64,000 nt of DNA. It comes from Thermotoga sp. Mc24. Lineage in GTDB: Bacteria; Thermotogota; Thermotogae; Thermotogales; Thermotogaceae. A program made the translations under genes and the position numbers. Positions 1 to 8,628 of the stretch are shown one piece after another; the first letter of the stretch is position 1; each line of letters starts with the position of its first letter. The notes beneath the pieces were generated by a model, which saw nothing but the letters and a program-made list of their open reading frames with translations, did no database searches and had not been told where the DNA came from. The stretch spans positions 1-64,000 of the forward strand of contig NZ_JSFH01000006.1 of NCBI RefSeq assembly GCF_000784835.1, in the 5' to 3' direction.

Positions 1-1
1 G

Positions 2-544
2 ATGAACTTCTTGCAGAAGGAAGGAAAGCGACCTTTACTTGCCTTGAACGCAGCAATAGAAGCGGCGAGGGCAGGGGAAGCTGGAAGGGGCTTTGCGGTT
101 GTGGCAGACGAGATAAGGAAACTTGCAGAAGAGAGCCAGAAGGCGACAGAAGACATAGCGAAGATGCTGAGCAGCTTGAGGACGACGATAGAACACGTAG
201 AGAACGGCTCGAAAGAGATGTTCGAAGGAGTGGACGAGATAGCGGTGATGGGAGAAGAAGTGACGAAGAGATTCAGGGAGATCCTTGGAAGGATAGAAGA
301 GATCAACAGCATGATAGAGAACACAGCTGCCACTGCGCAGGAGCAGGGAGCGGCTGCAGAAGAAATGGCAAGCGCTATGGACAACGTCACAAAGATAGTC
401 GAAGGAGTTGTGGAAAGTCTAAACAGAATGGAGTCTCTCATAGAAGATCAGACCGAATCTGCCGCAAAGGTCTCTCAGGCCGCTGAAAGACTGTCTGAGC
501 TTTCTGAACAGCTCTCAACGCTCGTTCAGAAGTTCAAAGTGTGA
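2..544 (+). CDS. Methyl-accepting chemotaxis protein, C-terminal fragment
   Basis: This is the 3' end of a chemoreceptor gene whose 5' part lies outside the window. From about residue 13 the protein shows the highly conserved hairpin tip ([33 protein letters not shown]), then a long coiled coil containing an adaptation-type segment ([20 protein letters not shown]). It would signal to CheA/CheW at the inner face of the membrane. The residues before LLALN read KRP where chemoreceptors normally have QTN, so the reading frame at the very start is doubtful. A hairpin terminator follows the stop codon. The sensed ligand cannot be told from this part. Confidence 0.9.
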   Translation: MNFLQKEGKRPLLALNAAIEAARAGEAGRGFAVVADEIRKLAEESQKATEDIAKMLSSLRTTIEHVENGSKEMFEGVDEIAVMGEEVTKRFREILGRIEEINSMIENTAATAQEQGAAAEEMASAMDNVTKIVEGVVESLNRMESLIEDQTESAAKVSQAAERLSELSEQLSTLVQKFKV

Positions 545-568
545 GAAGGGAAATCAATAGAAAAAATC

Positions 569-594
569 AGGCGGGGTTATCCCGCCTTTTTTTC
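569..594 (+). terminator. Intrinsic terminator after chemoreceptor gene
   Basis: A 7-bp stem, AGGCGGG/CCCGCCT, with a 5-nt loop is followed directly by a run of T. It separates the chemoreceptor gene from mutL. Confidence 0.85.
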
Positions 595-640
595 TGGATG
601 TTAAAATTTTCAGGGAGATCGAGTGGAGAGGTGTTCTGTT

Positions 641-2173
641 TTGAGAATAAAAAGACTTCCCGAGAGCCTCGTCAGAAAAATCGCCGCGGGTGAGGTGATT
701 CACAATCCATCTTTCGTTCTGAAAGAGCTTGTAGAAAACAGTCTGGACGCGCAGGCCGACAGGATAGTTGTTGAGATAGAAAACGGTGGAAAGAACATGG
801 TAAGAGTATCCGACAATGGAATCGGGATGACCAGAGAAGAGGCACTTCTGGCAATAGAACCTTACACGACGAGCAAGATAGAGAGCGAGGAAGATCTGCA
901 CAGGATCAGAACTTACGGTTTCAGAGGTGAAGCGCTTGCTTCGATTGTGCAGGTCAGCAGAACCAAGATCGTGACAAAAACGGAAAAAGACGCACTCGCA
1001 ACACAGTTGATGATTGCTGGGGGGAAAGTGGAAGAAATCTCGGAAACCCACAGGGATACCGGCACCACCGTTGAGGTGAGAGATCTCTTCTTCAACCTAC
1101 CCGTCCGGAGAAAATCTCTGAAGTCCTCTGCCATCGAGTTGAGAATGTGTCGTGAGATGTTTGAAAGATTCGTCCTTGTACGAAACGACGTTGATTTTGT
1201 ATTCACCTCAGATGGAAAGATAGTCCATTCCTTTCCAAGAACACAGAACATCTTTGAAAGAGCTATCCTGATCCTTGAAGATCTGAGAAAAGGTTACATC
1301 ACGTTCGAAGAGGAATTATCCGGCCTGAGGATAAAGGGAATAGTTTCATCCCGCGAGGTGACAAGATCCAGCAGAACGGGAGAGTATTTCTACGTGAACG
1401 GTCGTTTTGTGGTTTCCGAAGAACTCCACGAAGTACTCATGAAAGTTTACGATCTTCCAAAGAGAAGCTATCCCGTCGCGGTTCTTTTCATAGAGGTAAA
1501 TCCGGAAGAACTCGACGTGAACATACACCCTTCGAAAATCGTGGTGAAATTTCTCAACGAAGAAAAGGTGAAAAAGAGTTTGGAAGAAACCCTCAAAAGA
1601 AATCTGGCACGGAAATGGTACAGGTCGGTTGCGTACGAAGAAATATCCTCCCATGCGCTGAGCGTAGCGGAATCACCTTCCTACAGATGGTTTTTGGTCA
1701 AGGGTAAGTACGCTGTCGTTGAAGTGGAAGATGGTTTGCTCTTTGTGGATCTTCATGCTCTCCACGAACGAACGATTTACGAAGAAATCCTTTCGAAAAA
1801 AAGCTGGAGGAAAAGACGGGTGAAAAGGAACATAACAGTTGTGCTATCAAGGGAAGAAAAACAAAAACTGGAAGAATACGGATTCTCCTTTCAAGGAGAA
1901 GAAGGAGCTTTGAAAGTCATTGAAATCCCTGAGTTCCTCACCGAAGACGTTGTGGAGGAATTTTTCAGGGACTTCCCAGTTGATGAAAAACTGAAGGAAA
2001 GAATAGCCCTTGCCGCTTGTAAACTTGCCACTAAATCCGGAGAATTCGACGAAGAGATCGCATCGAAACTGCTGGATGTCTTTTTCAAGAAGCGGTTTGA
2101 AAGATGTCCTCACGGAAGGCCGATTTCTTTCAAGATCAGCTATGAGGACATGGACCGATTTTTCGAGCGTTAA
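641..2173 (+). CDS. mutL: DNA mismatch repair protein MutL
   Basis: MutL couples MutS mismatch recognition to strand removal. The N-terminal GHKL ATPase motifs are clear ([23 protein letters not shown]), followed by the transducer domain and a C-terminal dimerisation/endonuclease domain. The nuclease signature DQHAxxExxxxE appears as D370[11 protein letters not shown]381, so Gln is replaced by Leu, while the ACK and CPHGRP metal-site motifs are intact. I chose the TTG at 641 because a GGAGAGG ribosome site lies 9 nt upstream; 510 residues fits the family. The stop codon shares TTAA with the stop of the convergent DUF190 gene. Confidence 0.95.
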
Positions 2174-2478
2174 CCCATTTTCACCACGTTGACGTCAGCG
2201 GTGAAAACCAGGCCATCGAAGTCTATGTTGTCGATTTCCTTCAAAAAAAGGTTTATTCTCTCTTCTTCATCGACGATCTCAAGAACGATAGGAAGATCCG
2301 GTGAAAGACTGAAAAAATCACTTCTGTGCATGTGTCTCTTGTGACCGAAACCCATGATACCTCTGTAGACAGTGACTCCTTTCATACCGAGTTCGTAAGC
2401 GCGCTTCACAAGATACTCGAAAAGAGGCTTTCCGCTGTGCTTGTCTTTTTCTCCGAGGTAGATCTTGAGAAGCTTCAT
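2170..2478 (-). CDS. DUF190 family PII-like protein
   Basis: A small (102 aa) DUF190 protein, related in fold to PII signal proteins and equivalent, from memory, to T. maritima TM0021. DUF190 genes are commonly found beside crcB, but the role is not established; a regulatory or fluoride-linked function is inference. The ATG at 2478 is preceded by GGGGAGGGGGAAGG and overlaps the crcB stop by 4 bp (ATGA), which indicates translational coupling. The recognisable core runs from [13 protein letters not shown] to [12 protein letters not shown]. It is the last gene of a leftward unit with crcB and an SDR gene. Confidence 0.85.
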
Positions 2479-2858
2479 ACCTTCCCCCTCCCCAGAATCA
2501 TTCCAAAGTAGGCGCATGTAAAAGCAAAGAGAAGATTGGCAAGAGCATAAGCGACTCCCCTTGCGGGACTCTCTTCGATGAGCGAGAGCGTTTCGTAAGT
2601 AAATGTGGAAAAAGTGGTGAAGGCTCCCAGGAGCCCCGTTCCGAAGAAAAGGATGGCTTCCTTAGAGAGAGGAACTTTCTCGATAGCGGCGAACATCAAA
2701 AACGAAAGAAAAAAAGAACCCACAGAGTTCACGATGATCGTGCCAAGTGGTATGTAAGAGAACGGCAGGAGTGAATTGATCGTACGGGAAACAAGGTATC
2801 TGAGAACGGCTCCAATCGCTCCTCCGAATGCAATTGTCAGGTAATCCAGCTCGATCAT
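2475..2858 (-). CDS. crcB: Fluoride channel CrcB/Fluc
   Basis: A 127-residue membrane protein with four hydrophobic segments and the Fluc hallmarks [21 protein letters not shown] and [12 protein letters not shown]. Fluc channels form antiparallel dimers that export fluoride and so protect enolase and pyrophosphatase. There is only one copy here, so it should form a dual-topology homodimer. The start at 2858 overlaps the SDR stop by 4 bp (ATGA), and its own stop overlaps the DUF190 start in the same way. I saw no fluoride riboswitch upstream of the unit. Confidence 0.93.
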
Positions 2859-3625
2859 TCCTCGTATATCATCTTCACCGTCATACCACCATCGACGATG
2901 AAGTTCGTGCCTGTTATGAAACCTGCTTTTTCGTCGTCCACGAGAAAGACGCAGAGATGGGCAATATCTAAGGGATTTCCAACTCTTCCAGCCGGGTGCT
3001 GTTCGTGATCGATGGGTCTCAGATCGGGTTTTTTTCTCAGGGACTTCTTCTTCCATTCCGATGTTTCTATCCAGCCGGGGCTTATGCTCACCACTCTTAT
3101 GTGATATCTGGAAAGACTCACGGCCAAGGAGTGCGTGAGTGCCACAAGGCCTCCTTTTGAAGCTGAGTAGGGTTCCGTGTCTGGTTCTGACTGAAATGCC
3201 CTTGTGCTTGCTATGTTTATGATCACTCCGCCACCGCGTTTTATCATTTCTTCCGCGCAGTATCGAGAACAGATGTAAGGCCCCGTGAGGTTCACCCTGA
3301 TCACTCTCTCCCATTCTTCGAGAGGTCTTTCGAAGATGCTCTTCACGGACATGACGGCTGCGTTGTTCACCAGAACGTCTACCCCGCCGTATATTTCGAC
3401 GGTTTTTCTCACCATGTTCTTCACGGAGTTTTCATCTGCAACGTCCGTTTTTACGAATGTGACATCCAGCCCTCTTTCTCTCAACATCTCTTCTCTTTCA
3501 ACGCCCGCTTCTTCGTCTATCTCTGCTATGACTACCTTCATGCCGTTTTCCGCAAAAAGCTGAGCGATCGCGGCTCCGATTCCCTGACCTCCACCTGTAA
3601 CGACTGCCACCTTGCCTTCGAGCAT
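2855..3625 (-). CDS. Short-chain dehydrogenase/reductase
   Basis: A classical SDR oxidoreductase of 256 residues: N-terminal Rossmann motif TGGGQGIG, NNAA segment, catalytic Ser in INIAST and the YSASK dyad. An NAD(P)-dependent alcohol/ketone reaction is expected, but the substrate cannot be read from sequence; similarity to 3-ketoacyl-ACP reductases and glucose dehydrogenases is generic. It is the first gene of a tightly overlapping unit with crcB and DUF190. The weak ribosome site GGGGTG lies just inside the region after the porB terminator, so some expression may come from read-through of the por operon. Confidence 0.88.
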   Translation of the reverse strand: MLEGKVAVVTGGGQGIGAAIAQLFAENGMKVVIAEIDEEAGVEREEMLRERGLDVTFVKTDVADENSVKNMVRKTVEIYGGVDVLVNNAAVMSVKSIFERPLEEWERVIRVNLTGPYICSRYCAEEMIKRGGGVIINIASTRAFQSEPDTEPYSASKGGLVALTHSLAVSLSRYHIRVVSISPGWIETSEWKKKSLRKKPDLRPIDHEQHPAGRVGNPLDIAHLCVFLVDDEKAGFITGTNFIVDGGMTVKMIYEE

Positions 3626-3640
3626 GCTAACACCCCACAG

Positions 3641-3662
3641 AAAAGGCGGGGTAACCCCCGCC
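3641..3662 (-). terminator. Intrinsic terminator after porB
   Basis: The minus strand has a 7-bp GGCGGGG/CCCCGCC stem with a 4-nt loop, followed by TTTTC. It lies between the porB stop and the SDR start and would end the por transcript. Confidence 0.7.
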
Positions 3663-3666
3663 CGTT

Positions 3667-4641
3667 TTATCTAATCGGTTTGTCCTTTGTAACCTCTTCC
3701 AGTGTGAGTAGTCTTTCCCATCTTCTGTCGACGTATTCCTGGAGTTCGTCTACGATTTCTTTTGCATCCGGTCTTGAAAGAAGTTTTCTGAACCTTCCCT
3801 GAGCCTTCAGGAATTCCTCCACAGGTTTGAACTGTCTCGGTTTTCTGGTGACTCTGTAAACTCCTCTTTCCACTTCGTACAAAGGCCAGTACTTCGTTTC
3901 TACGGCGAGTTTTGATATTTCTACTGTTTTATCGTCGTTCACTCTCCAGAACCTGACGCAAGGAGAGAAGACCGCAAGGAAAGAAGGTCCATCGAAGTTC
4001 AGCGCCTTTTCCACCTTGGCAAAGAAGTCCATGGGTTCAGAGAGCGATGCGGTAGCTGCGTAGACGTTCTCGTGAGCCGCTACGATCTCGACGATGTTCT
4101 TTTTCAGCTGGACCTTTCCAGGGAGCTTCTTTCCAACTGGAGCTGTCGTGGTATCCGAACCCGGGGGTGTGGATCCGGATCTCTGGTTTCCTGTGTTCAT
4201 GTATCCCTCGTTGTCGTAGAGGACGTAGAGCACCTTGTGACCTCTTTCGAGCATCCCGGACAGTGACTGAAGACCGATATCGTACGTTCCACCGTCTCCA
4301 CCAAAAGCAATGAAGGCGTATTTTTTGTCTTCTGGGATCTTTCCTTTGTTTTTCAGTGCTTTGTAAGCCGTTTCCACACCGCTCATCGTTGCTGCCACGT
4401 TTTCAAAGGCGTTGTGAATGTAAGGTACGCTCCAAGCGGTGTACGGATAGATGGAGGTAGAAACCTCCAGACAACCTGTTGCGAGTCCAACAACGGGTTC
4501 GTATCCGAGGTGTCTTGCGATCATCATCACGAACTTCACTGTGATGGGTGCTCCACAACCTGGACAGAGCCTGTGACCCTGTGTGATACCGATTTCTTTC
4601 TTATCGAACTCCTGTGCCAGCTGTTTTATGTTAACGGGCAT
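3667..4641 (-). CDS. porB: Pyruvate:ferredoxin oxidoreductase, beta subunit
   Basis: The thiamine-pyrophosphate-binding subunit of the four-subunit archaeal-type pyruvate:ferredoxin oxidoreductase, which converts pyruvate and CoA to acetyl-CoA and CO2 and reduces ferredoxin. Visible features are the CPGCGAP cysteine cluster near the N terminus and the TPP motif GDGGTYDIG with a downstream Asn-containing segment (DNEGYMNTGNQRSG). Length is 324 residues. It is the last gene of porG-porD-porA-porB, lies 14 bp after porA, and has a good ribosome site (GGAGGTGTGAGG) before its ATG. In fermenting Thermotoga this enzyme supplies the reduced ferredoxin used for H2 production. Confidence 0.96.
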   Translation of the reverse strand: MPVNIKQLAQEFDKKEIGITQGHRLCPGCGAPITVKFVMMIARHLGYEPVVGLATGCLEVSTSIYPYTAWSVPYIHNAFENVAATMSGVETAYKALKNKGKIPEDKKYAFIAFGGDGGTYDIGLQSLSGMLERGHKVLYVLYDNEGYMNTGNQRSGSTPPGSDTTTAPVGKKLPGKVQLKKNIVEIVAAHENVYAATASLSEPMDFFAKVEKALNFDGPSFLAVFSPCVRFWRVNDDKTVEISKLAVETKYWPLYEVERGVYRVTRKPRQFKPVEEFLKAQGRFRKLLSRPDAKEIVDELQEYVDRRWERLLTLEEVTKDKPIR

Positions 4642-4655
4642 TCCTCACACCTCCT

Positions 4656-5834
4656 TCACTCTCTGAGACCAAGATATCTCTGTTCATCTGCTATGAGGTT
4701 TCCGTTTATGGCATCTTCGAACGCTTTTCTGATGTGCTCTGGTTTGATGTCCCTTCCACCGAGACCGTAGACATAGGATCCAAGCATCGGCCTCGCTGCT
4801 ACTTCGTAGAGCGCAGATTTCACTGCTTCGTAGAGAGGTGCTTCCGCTCCGAAGGAAACAGCTCTGTCGAGCACAACTACACTCTTTCTTCCGTTGAGGA
4901 GTTCCTGAAGCTGCTCCTTCGGGAACGGTCTGAACATCCAGATTTTCAAAGATCCAACTTTGTAGCCTTCTTCTCTCAGTTCATCAACCACGTACTTTAT
5001 CGTGCTGTTTGTGGAGCCCAGTGCTACCATCACGTGCTCTGCATCTTCCATTCTGTACGGTTCGACAAACCAGTATTTCCTTCCAAACGTTTCTTCGAAT
5101 TCTTTTGCGATTTCCGGGAACACCTTCTTTACGTTTTCCATGGCTTCAATCTGCTGTCTTTTGTGTTCGAAGTAGTAATCGTAAAGATCGAGAGGACCCC
5201 AGGTTACAGGGTGTTCAGTATCCAGAAGAGGATACATGGGTTTGAGCTCTCCAACGAACTTCTTCACGAGTTCATCGGGATAGAACTCAACGGGTTCCAC
5301 TCCGTGAGAAAGGATGAACCCATCGAGGTTCACCATGACGGGAAGTCTCACATCTTCGTGTTCTGCCAGTCTCACAGCGAGAATGGTGAAATCGTAAGCC
5401 TCCTGATTAGTTTCCGCAAAGAGCTGAATCCATCCAGAATCCCTTTCTGCCATCGCGTCGCTGTGGTCACAGTGAATGTTTATAGGACCACTGAGCGCTC
5501 TGTTCACAACGGGCATCACAATGGGAAGTCTGTAGGAGGCAGCGATGTAAACTATTTCGTGCATCAGTGCGAGTCCATTTGCACTGGTTGCTGTCATCGC
5601 TCTTGCTCCCGCGGCAGCGGCTCCAACGACAGCGCTCATCGCACTGTGTTCACTTTCGACGGGAATCATTTCTGTCCTGACAACGCCGTCCGCGACGAAC
5701 CTGGCGAAGTACTCCACAATAGGTGTCTGTGGAGTGATCGGGTACGCCGCAACGACATCGGGCTCTATCTGTCTCATCGCATTGGCAACGGCCTCAGCGC
5801 CGGTGACGGCCACTCTCTCGACGACCCTTTCCAT
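4656..5834 (-). CDS. porA: Pyruvate:ferredoxin oxidoreductase, alpha subunit
   Basis: The alpha subunit carries the pyruvate-binding and TPP-pyrimidine domain. Recognisable segments are AYPITPQTPIVEYF, the conserved ESEHSAM segment and TATSANGLALM near the N terminus, and the C-terminal transketolase-like domain. Two in-frame ATGs exist, at 5840 and 5834. I chose 5834 because GAGGAGGG then lies 6 nt upstream, whereas it abuts the first ATG. The resulting 392 residues matches the size I recall for the T. maritima protein. The upstream porD stop lies within the start region. Confidence 0.96.
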   Translation of the reverse strand: MERVVERVAVTGAEAVANAMRQIEPDVVAAYPITPQTPIVEYFARFVADGVVRTEMIPVESEHSAMSAVVGAAAAGARAMTATSANGLALMHEIVYIAASYRLPIVMPVVNRALSGPINIHCDHSDAMAERDSGWIQLFAETNQEAYDFTILAVRLAEHEDVRLPVMVNLDGFILSHGVEPVEFYPDELVKKFVGELKPMYPLLDTEHPVTWGPLDLYDYYFEHKRQQIEAMENVKKVFPEIAKEFEETFGRKYWFVEPYRMEDAEHVMVALGSTNSTIKYVVDELREEGYKVGSLKIWMFRPFPKEQLQELLNGRKSVVVLDRAVSFGAEAPLYEAVKSALYEVAARPMLGSYVYGLGGRDIKPEHIRKAFEDAINGNLIADEQRYLGLRE

Positions 5835-5836
5835 CC

Positions 5837-6136
5837 TCATCCCTCCTCGCTCAGAAACTCAGTCTCAGGTCTCATCTCTATGGCCTGCTTTGGACATACG
5901 TTCGCACAGAGTCCGCATCCTTTACAGTAGTCGTAGTTGAAACCTTTCATTATTCCGCCTTCTTGGATGATCGCTTGATCTGGACAGTAGAGCCAGCAGA
6001 ACATACAGTCTATACATTTCTCTTTGTGAAGAATAGGTCTCATCACACGCCAGGCACCTGTTTTGTATTCTCTTGCTGTTCCCGGTTTGTCGATGACTCC
6101 TCCAATGGGAATTTCCTTCCAGCTTTTAAGAGACAT
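5837..6136 (-). CDS. porD: Pyruvate:ferredoxin oxidoreductase, delta subunit (2[4Fe-4S])
   Basis: A ferredoxin-like subunit of 99 residues with two [4Fe-4S] motifs, CIDCMFCWLYCP and CKGCGLCANVCP, which carry electrons from the TPP centre to external ferredoxin. The ATG at 6136 is chosen over the in-frame GTG at 6142 because GAGGAGGT is 6 nt from the ATG and touches the GTG. The gene starts 12 bp after porG and runs to within 2 bp of the porA start. Confidence 0.96.
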   Translation of the reverse strand: MSLKSWKEIPIGGVIDKPGTAREYKTGAWRVMRPILHKEKCIDCMFCWLYCPDQAIIQEGGIMKGFNYDYCKGCGLCANVCPKQAIEMRPETEFLSEEG

Positions 6137-6148
6137 TCTCACACCTCC

Positions 6149-6727
6149 TCACTCTGAGCACTTTACTTCCTCATATCCACGTCTCAAAGCTCTCTTGTTC
6201 GCATCAATCACTTCCTGAGGGAATTTCTTTCCGAACATCTTCTCGATTCTCTTCTCTATCGCCTCGAGAGGCACAATACCTGTCACTCTGACCAGCGCTC
6301 CAAGCATCGGTGTGTTCGGTATTCCTCTCTTTATCTCCTGGAGAGCGATGTCTGTAGCATCCACCACGCATATCTTTCCGTTGAATCCTGTCTTTTTTCT
6401 GACGAATTCGAAATCCTTAACGGTGTTCACAAGGAGGATACCATCTTCTGAAAGGCCTTCTACAATGGCGGGAGAAAGTAGTGTTTCATCGATCACCACA
6501 ACGACGTCCGGGTTTTCCACTGCAGATCTCACTCTGATGTACTCGTCACCAATCCTGTTGAAGGCCCTCATGGGAGCACCTGTTCTTTCTGCACCGTATT
6601 CTGGAAAAGCCTGAACGTATTTCCCGGCTTCCAGAGCGGCTTCTGCCAGCATCTGGGAAGCACTCTTCGCACCTTGCCCGGCTCTACCGTGCCATCGTAT
6701 TTCAAAGTATTTCTTCGCAACGGGCAT
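6149..6727 (-). CDS. porG: Pyruvate:ferredoxin oxidoreductase, gamma subunit
   Basis: First gene of the por operon, 192 residues. It has the gamma-domain pattern GRAGQGAKSASQMLAEAA and FPEYGAERTGAPM. Gamma contacts CoA and completes the heterotetramer. The open frame extends further upstream, but GAGGAGGT sits 8 nt before the ATG at 6727 and the extra upstream residues are not gamma-like, so 6727 is used. A candidate promoter lies about 45 bp upstream. Confidence 0.95.
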   Translation of the reverse strand: MPVAKKYFEIRWHGRAGQGAKSASQMLAEAALEAGKYVQAFPEYGAERTGAPMRAFNRIGDEYIRVRSAVENPDVVVVIDETLLSPAIVEGLSEDGILLVNTVKDFEFVRKKTGFNGKICVVDATDIALQEIKRGIPNTPMLGALVRVTGIVPLEAIEKRIEKMFGKKFPQEVIDANKRALRRGYEEVKCSE

Positions 6728-6767
6728 CCGATTGCACCTCCTCGACAACATGGATTTAACCCACGTT

Positions 6768-6795
6768 ATTGTATCAGATACATAATGCATTTCAT
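6768..6795 (-). promoter_or_regulatory. Candidate promoter of por operon
   Basis: On the minus strand ATGAAA (6795-6790) is separated by 16 bp from TACAAT (6773-6768), and TG one base before the -10 gives an extended -10. It lies between the Tm14-like gene and porG. Read-through from the upstream unit is also possible, as no terminator is seen there. Confidence 0.5.
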
Positions 6796-6817
6796 AATGG
6801 TATACTTAAACAATAAA

Positions 6818-7654
6818 TTAAATCTTTAGATCCTTCAGTTTTCTCTGAGCGGTGATCACTGAGTTGATAACTCTGTTTATGGTCGTGAATCCTCCTGCAG
6901 TCTCTTCCAGAACCTTCGTTGCACTGTCGATTTCCGCACTCTTTTCTGAGAGTGACTCCTTCGAGGTATCGAGGGAGTTTCTGACCTCCTGAAGGAGCTT
7001 TACGTTGTTTTCCATGAAACGAACCATATTCTGGAGGGTTTTTCCAACTGTTTCAAACAGATTCGCCATGAACTCGAGGTTTTCAAGGGATCTTTGTGAA
7101 GATTCGAGGATTTCTCTGGCCTTCTCGACGATCTGCTTTGTCACTTCATTTGTTTCGTTTGATAGATTCTGAACCTCGTTTGCTACGATCATGAAGCCTT
7201 TTCCCGCTTCTCCGGCCCTCGCAGCCTCTATGGTGGCGTTCAAGGCGAGGATGTTGGTTTCCCTGGCGATTCTCATAATGTTCTGAATCAACTTTTCGAT
7301 CGATCTTATGTTTTCAAGGGTCTCTCCTATCTGGGATGAAGCTTCTTTCACCCTTTCGATGATCTGATCTACATTTGTTCCGGATTTTTTCAACTCCTCC
7401 ATGATGTTTTCGCTGATCTTCTCCATGTCTTGGATGACAGAGACGAGCTGATCACTTTTCGCTTGAAAATCTCCCACCAGTTTCTGAAACAGTCTGTTGA
7501 GATTCACAAACCTTTCTTTAACTTCCTCTATTCTGCGCTGCATTTTTCTCAGCTTTCTGGTCAGTGCTTCGTCCAGCTGGCTTGTGAAGGATATGATCGT
7601 GTTCTCTGCAAAGAACGCAGAAGTGAGTTTGTCCACAATTTCTCTTTCTCTCAT
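6818..7654 (-). CDS. Soluble chemoreceptor, Tm14 type
   Basis: A 278-residue cytoplasmic chemoreceptor with no membrane segment and no separate ligand domain. The tip sequence [24 protein letters not shown] is canonical, flanked by long coiled coils. It corresponds, from memory, to Tm14, the T. maritima soluble receptor whose crystal structure is known. It starts 9 bp after the ODP-like gene with a GAGGTGA site. Receptors of this type are thought to get their signal from a partner protein, and the upstream di-iron protein is the obvious candidate. The classical methylation segments are not evident. Confidence 0.93.
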   Translation of the reverse strand: MREREIVDKLTSAFFAENTIISFTSQLDEALTRKLRKMQRRIEEVKERFVNLNRLFQKLVGDFQAKSDQLVSVIQDMEKISENIMEELKKSGTNVDQIIERVKEASSQIGETLENIRSIEKLIQNIMRIARETNILALNATIEAARAGEAGKGFMIVANEVQNLSNETNEVTKQIVEKAREILESSQRSLENLEFMANLFETVGKTLQNMVRFMENNVKLLQEVRNSLDTSKESLSEKSAEIDSATKVLEETAGGFTTINRVINSVITAQRKLKDLKI

Positions 7655-7663
7655 AGAATCACC

Positions 7664-8425
7664 TCACAAAGAATAGAGATCGTCTATCAGATCAACACCG
7701 CATTTGAGATTTCTGAACCACTCGAGGAATTTCTTCACAGACTCTCCTCTGAACACAGCGCCGTGCTGAGGTGCGATCATATCTATCTTCTTATTTGAAA
7801 CCATATCCACCCATTTCTTGCAGGCCGCATTGGAAGACATGTACCTTTTGTGGAAGGCCTCCATGAGCGGAAGATGTCTTTCGAAATCATCGACGTACCT
7901 GTACCTCTTTCCCTTTTCGAACACCGCGGCGCCTATATCTCCTGAGAAGAGGATCTTTGCCACCGGATCGTAGAGAACGAAATTCCCTGTAGAATGAAGG
8001 AAATGCGCCGGGAGTATCTCGAGCTCGTTACCACTCAGGAATTTTATCTTTGTTCCTTTGTCAGGGATCGGAACGATCCTTTTCTGATCGTAGATTCCAA
8101 AGTGTGGGAGAAACCTCACCCAGAGAGAGGATATGTATATCTTCGCGTTCTCACATATCGAAAGCCAAAGCAAAATCCCGGATGTGACATCTGGATCCTG
8201 ATGCGTGTAGAATATGTGTTTTATGCTGGAAAGATCAACCACTTCCGCTACGTTGGACATCACCCTGGGAAAGACGTGGGCTCCGCCCGGGTCCAGGAGA
8301 ATCCCTTCGTTTCCATCGAGGATCAGATACTGGTTCGTCTGAACGATCTCTTCTTCTTTCTCTTCCCATCCCAGAAACAGGAATTTGTGCTGACCGTTGT
8401 CGAAGAGGATTTCGTTTTCAAACAT
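7664..8425 (-). CDS. ODP-like di-iron metallo-beta-lactamase-fold protein (oxygen sensor candidate)
   Basis: A 253-residue metallo-beta-lactamase-fold protein related to the di-iron domain of flavodiiron proteins but with no flavodoxin domain. Likely metal ligands are H75, D77 and D79 (HQDPDV, in place of the usual HxExDH), H144 (LHSTGNF), D163 (SGDIG) and H221 (PQHGAVF). From established work, ODP proteins of spirochaetes and Thermotoga bind oxygen at a di-iron site and modulate a chemoreceptor; here the gene is followed 9 bp later by the Tm14-type receptor. Start: the ATG at 8425 follows CAGGAGGG by 7 nt. An in-frame start further upstream lacks such a site. Confidence 0.85.
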   Translation of the reverse strand: MFENEILFDNGQHKFLFLGWEEKEEEIVQTNQYLILDGNEGILLDPGGAHVFPRVMSNVAEVVDLSSIKHIFYTHQDPDVTSGILLWLSICENAKIYISSLWVRFLPHFGIYDQKRIVPIPDKGTKIKFLSGNELEILPAHFLHSTGNFVLYDPVAKILFSGDIGAAVFEKGKRYRYVDDFERHLPLMEAFHKRYMSSNAACKKWVDMVSNKKIDMIAPQHGAVFRGESVKKFLEWFRNLKCGVDLIDDLYSL

Positions 8426-8528
8426 GTTGCTCCCTCCTGATTTCAAACGATTTCAAGAATTAATCCCCATTTGATTCTATCACTACATGCAACACTTTGT
8501 GACTGTTTCTTTTCTTTTCATCATATGA

Positions 8529-8537
8529 CAGTGAGAG
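8529..8537 (+). promoter_or_regulatory. Extended -10 promoter of the NuoE-like operon
   Basis: TGTTATAAT gives a perfect -10 with the TGn extension; no good -35 lies at the usual distance. It is about 90 bp before the TTG start of the NuoE-like gene, in the divergent gap with the ODP-like gene. Confidence 0.5.
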
Positions 8538-8628
8538 GTGTTATAATCGACTATGGTGAATGTGAAAAAAATATCAGATAAAAATTGTGAAAAAAATCCC
8601 GATAAATTCCGATCAGGAGGTGGCGGTT

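Noticed and set aside
2859-3314. N-terminal extension of crcB into the SDR gene
   Set aside because: The extension is the SDR gene in another frame; the ATG at 2858 in the ATGA overlap gives a normal Fluc length.
3600-3660. Fluoride riboswitch for crcB
   Set aside because: No aptamer-like pseudoknot sequence was recognised upstream of the SDR-crcB unit; only the por terminator is there.
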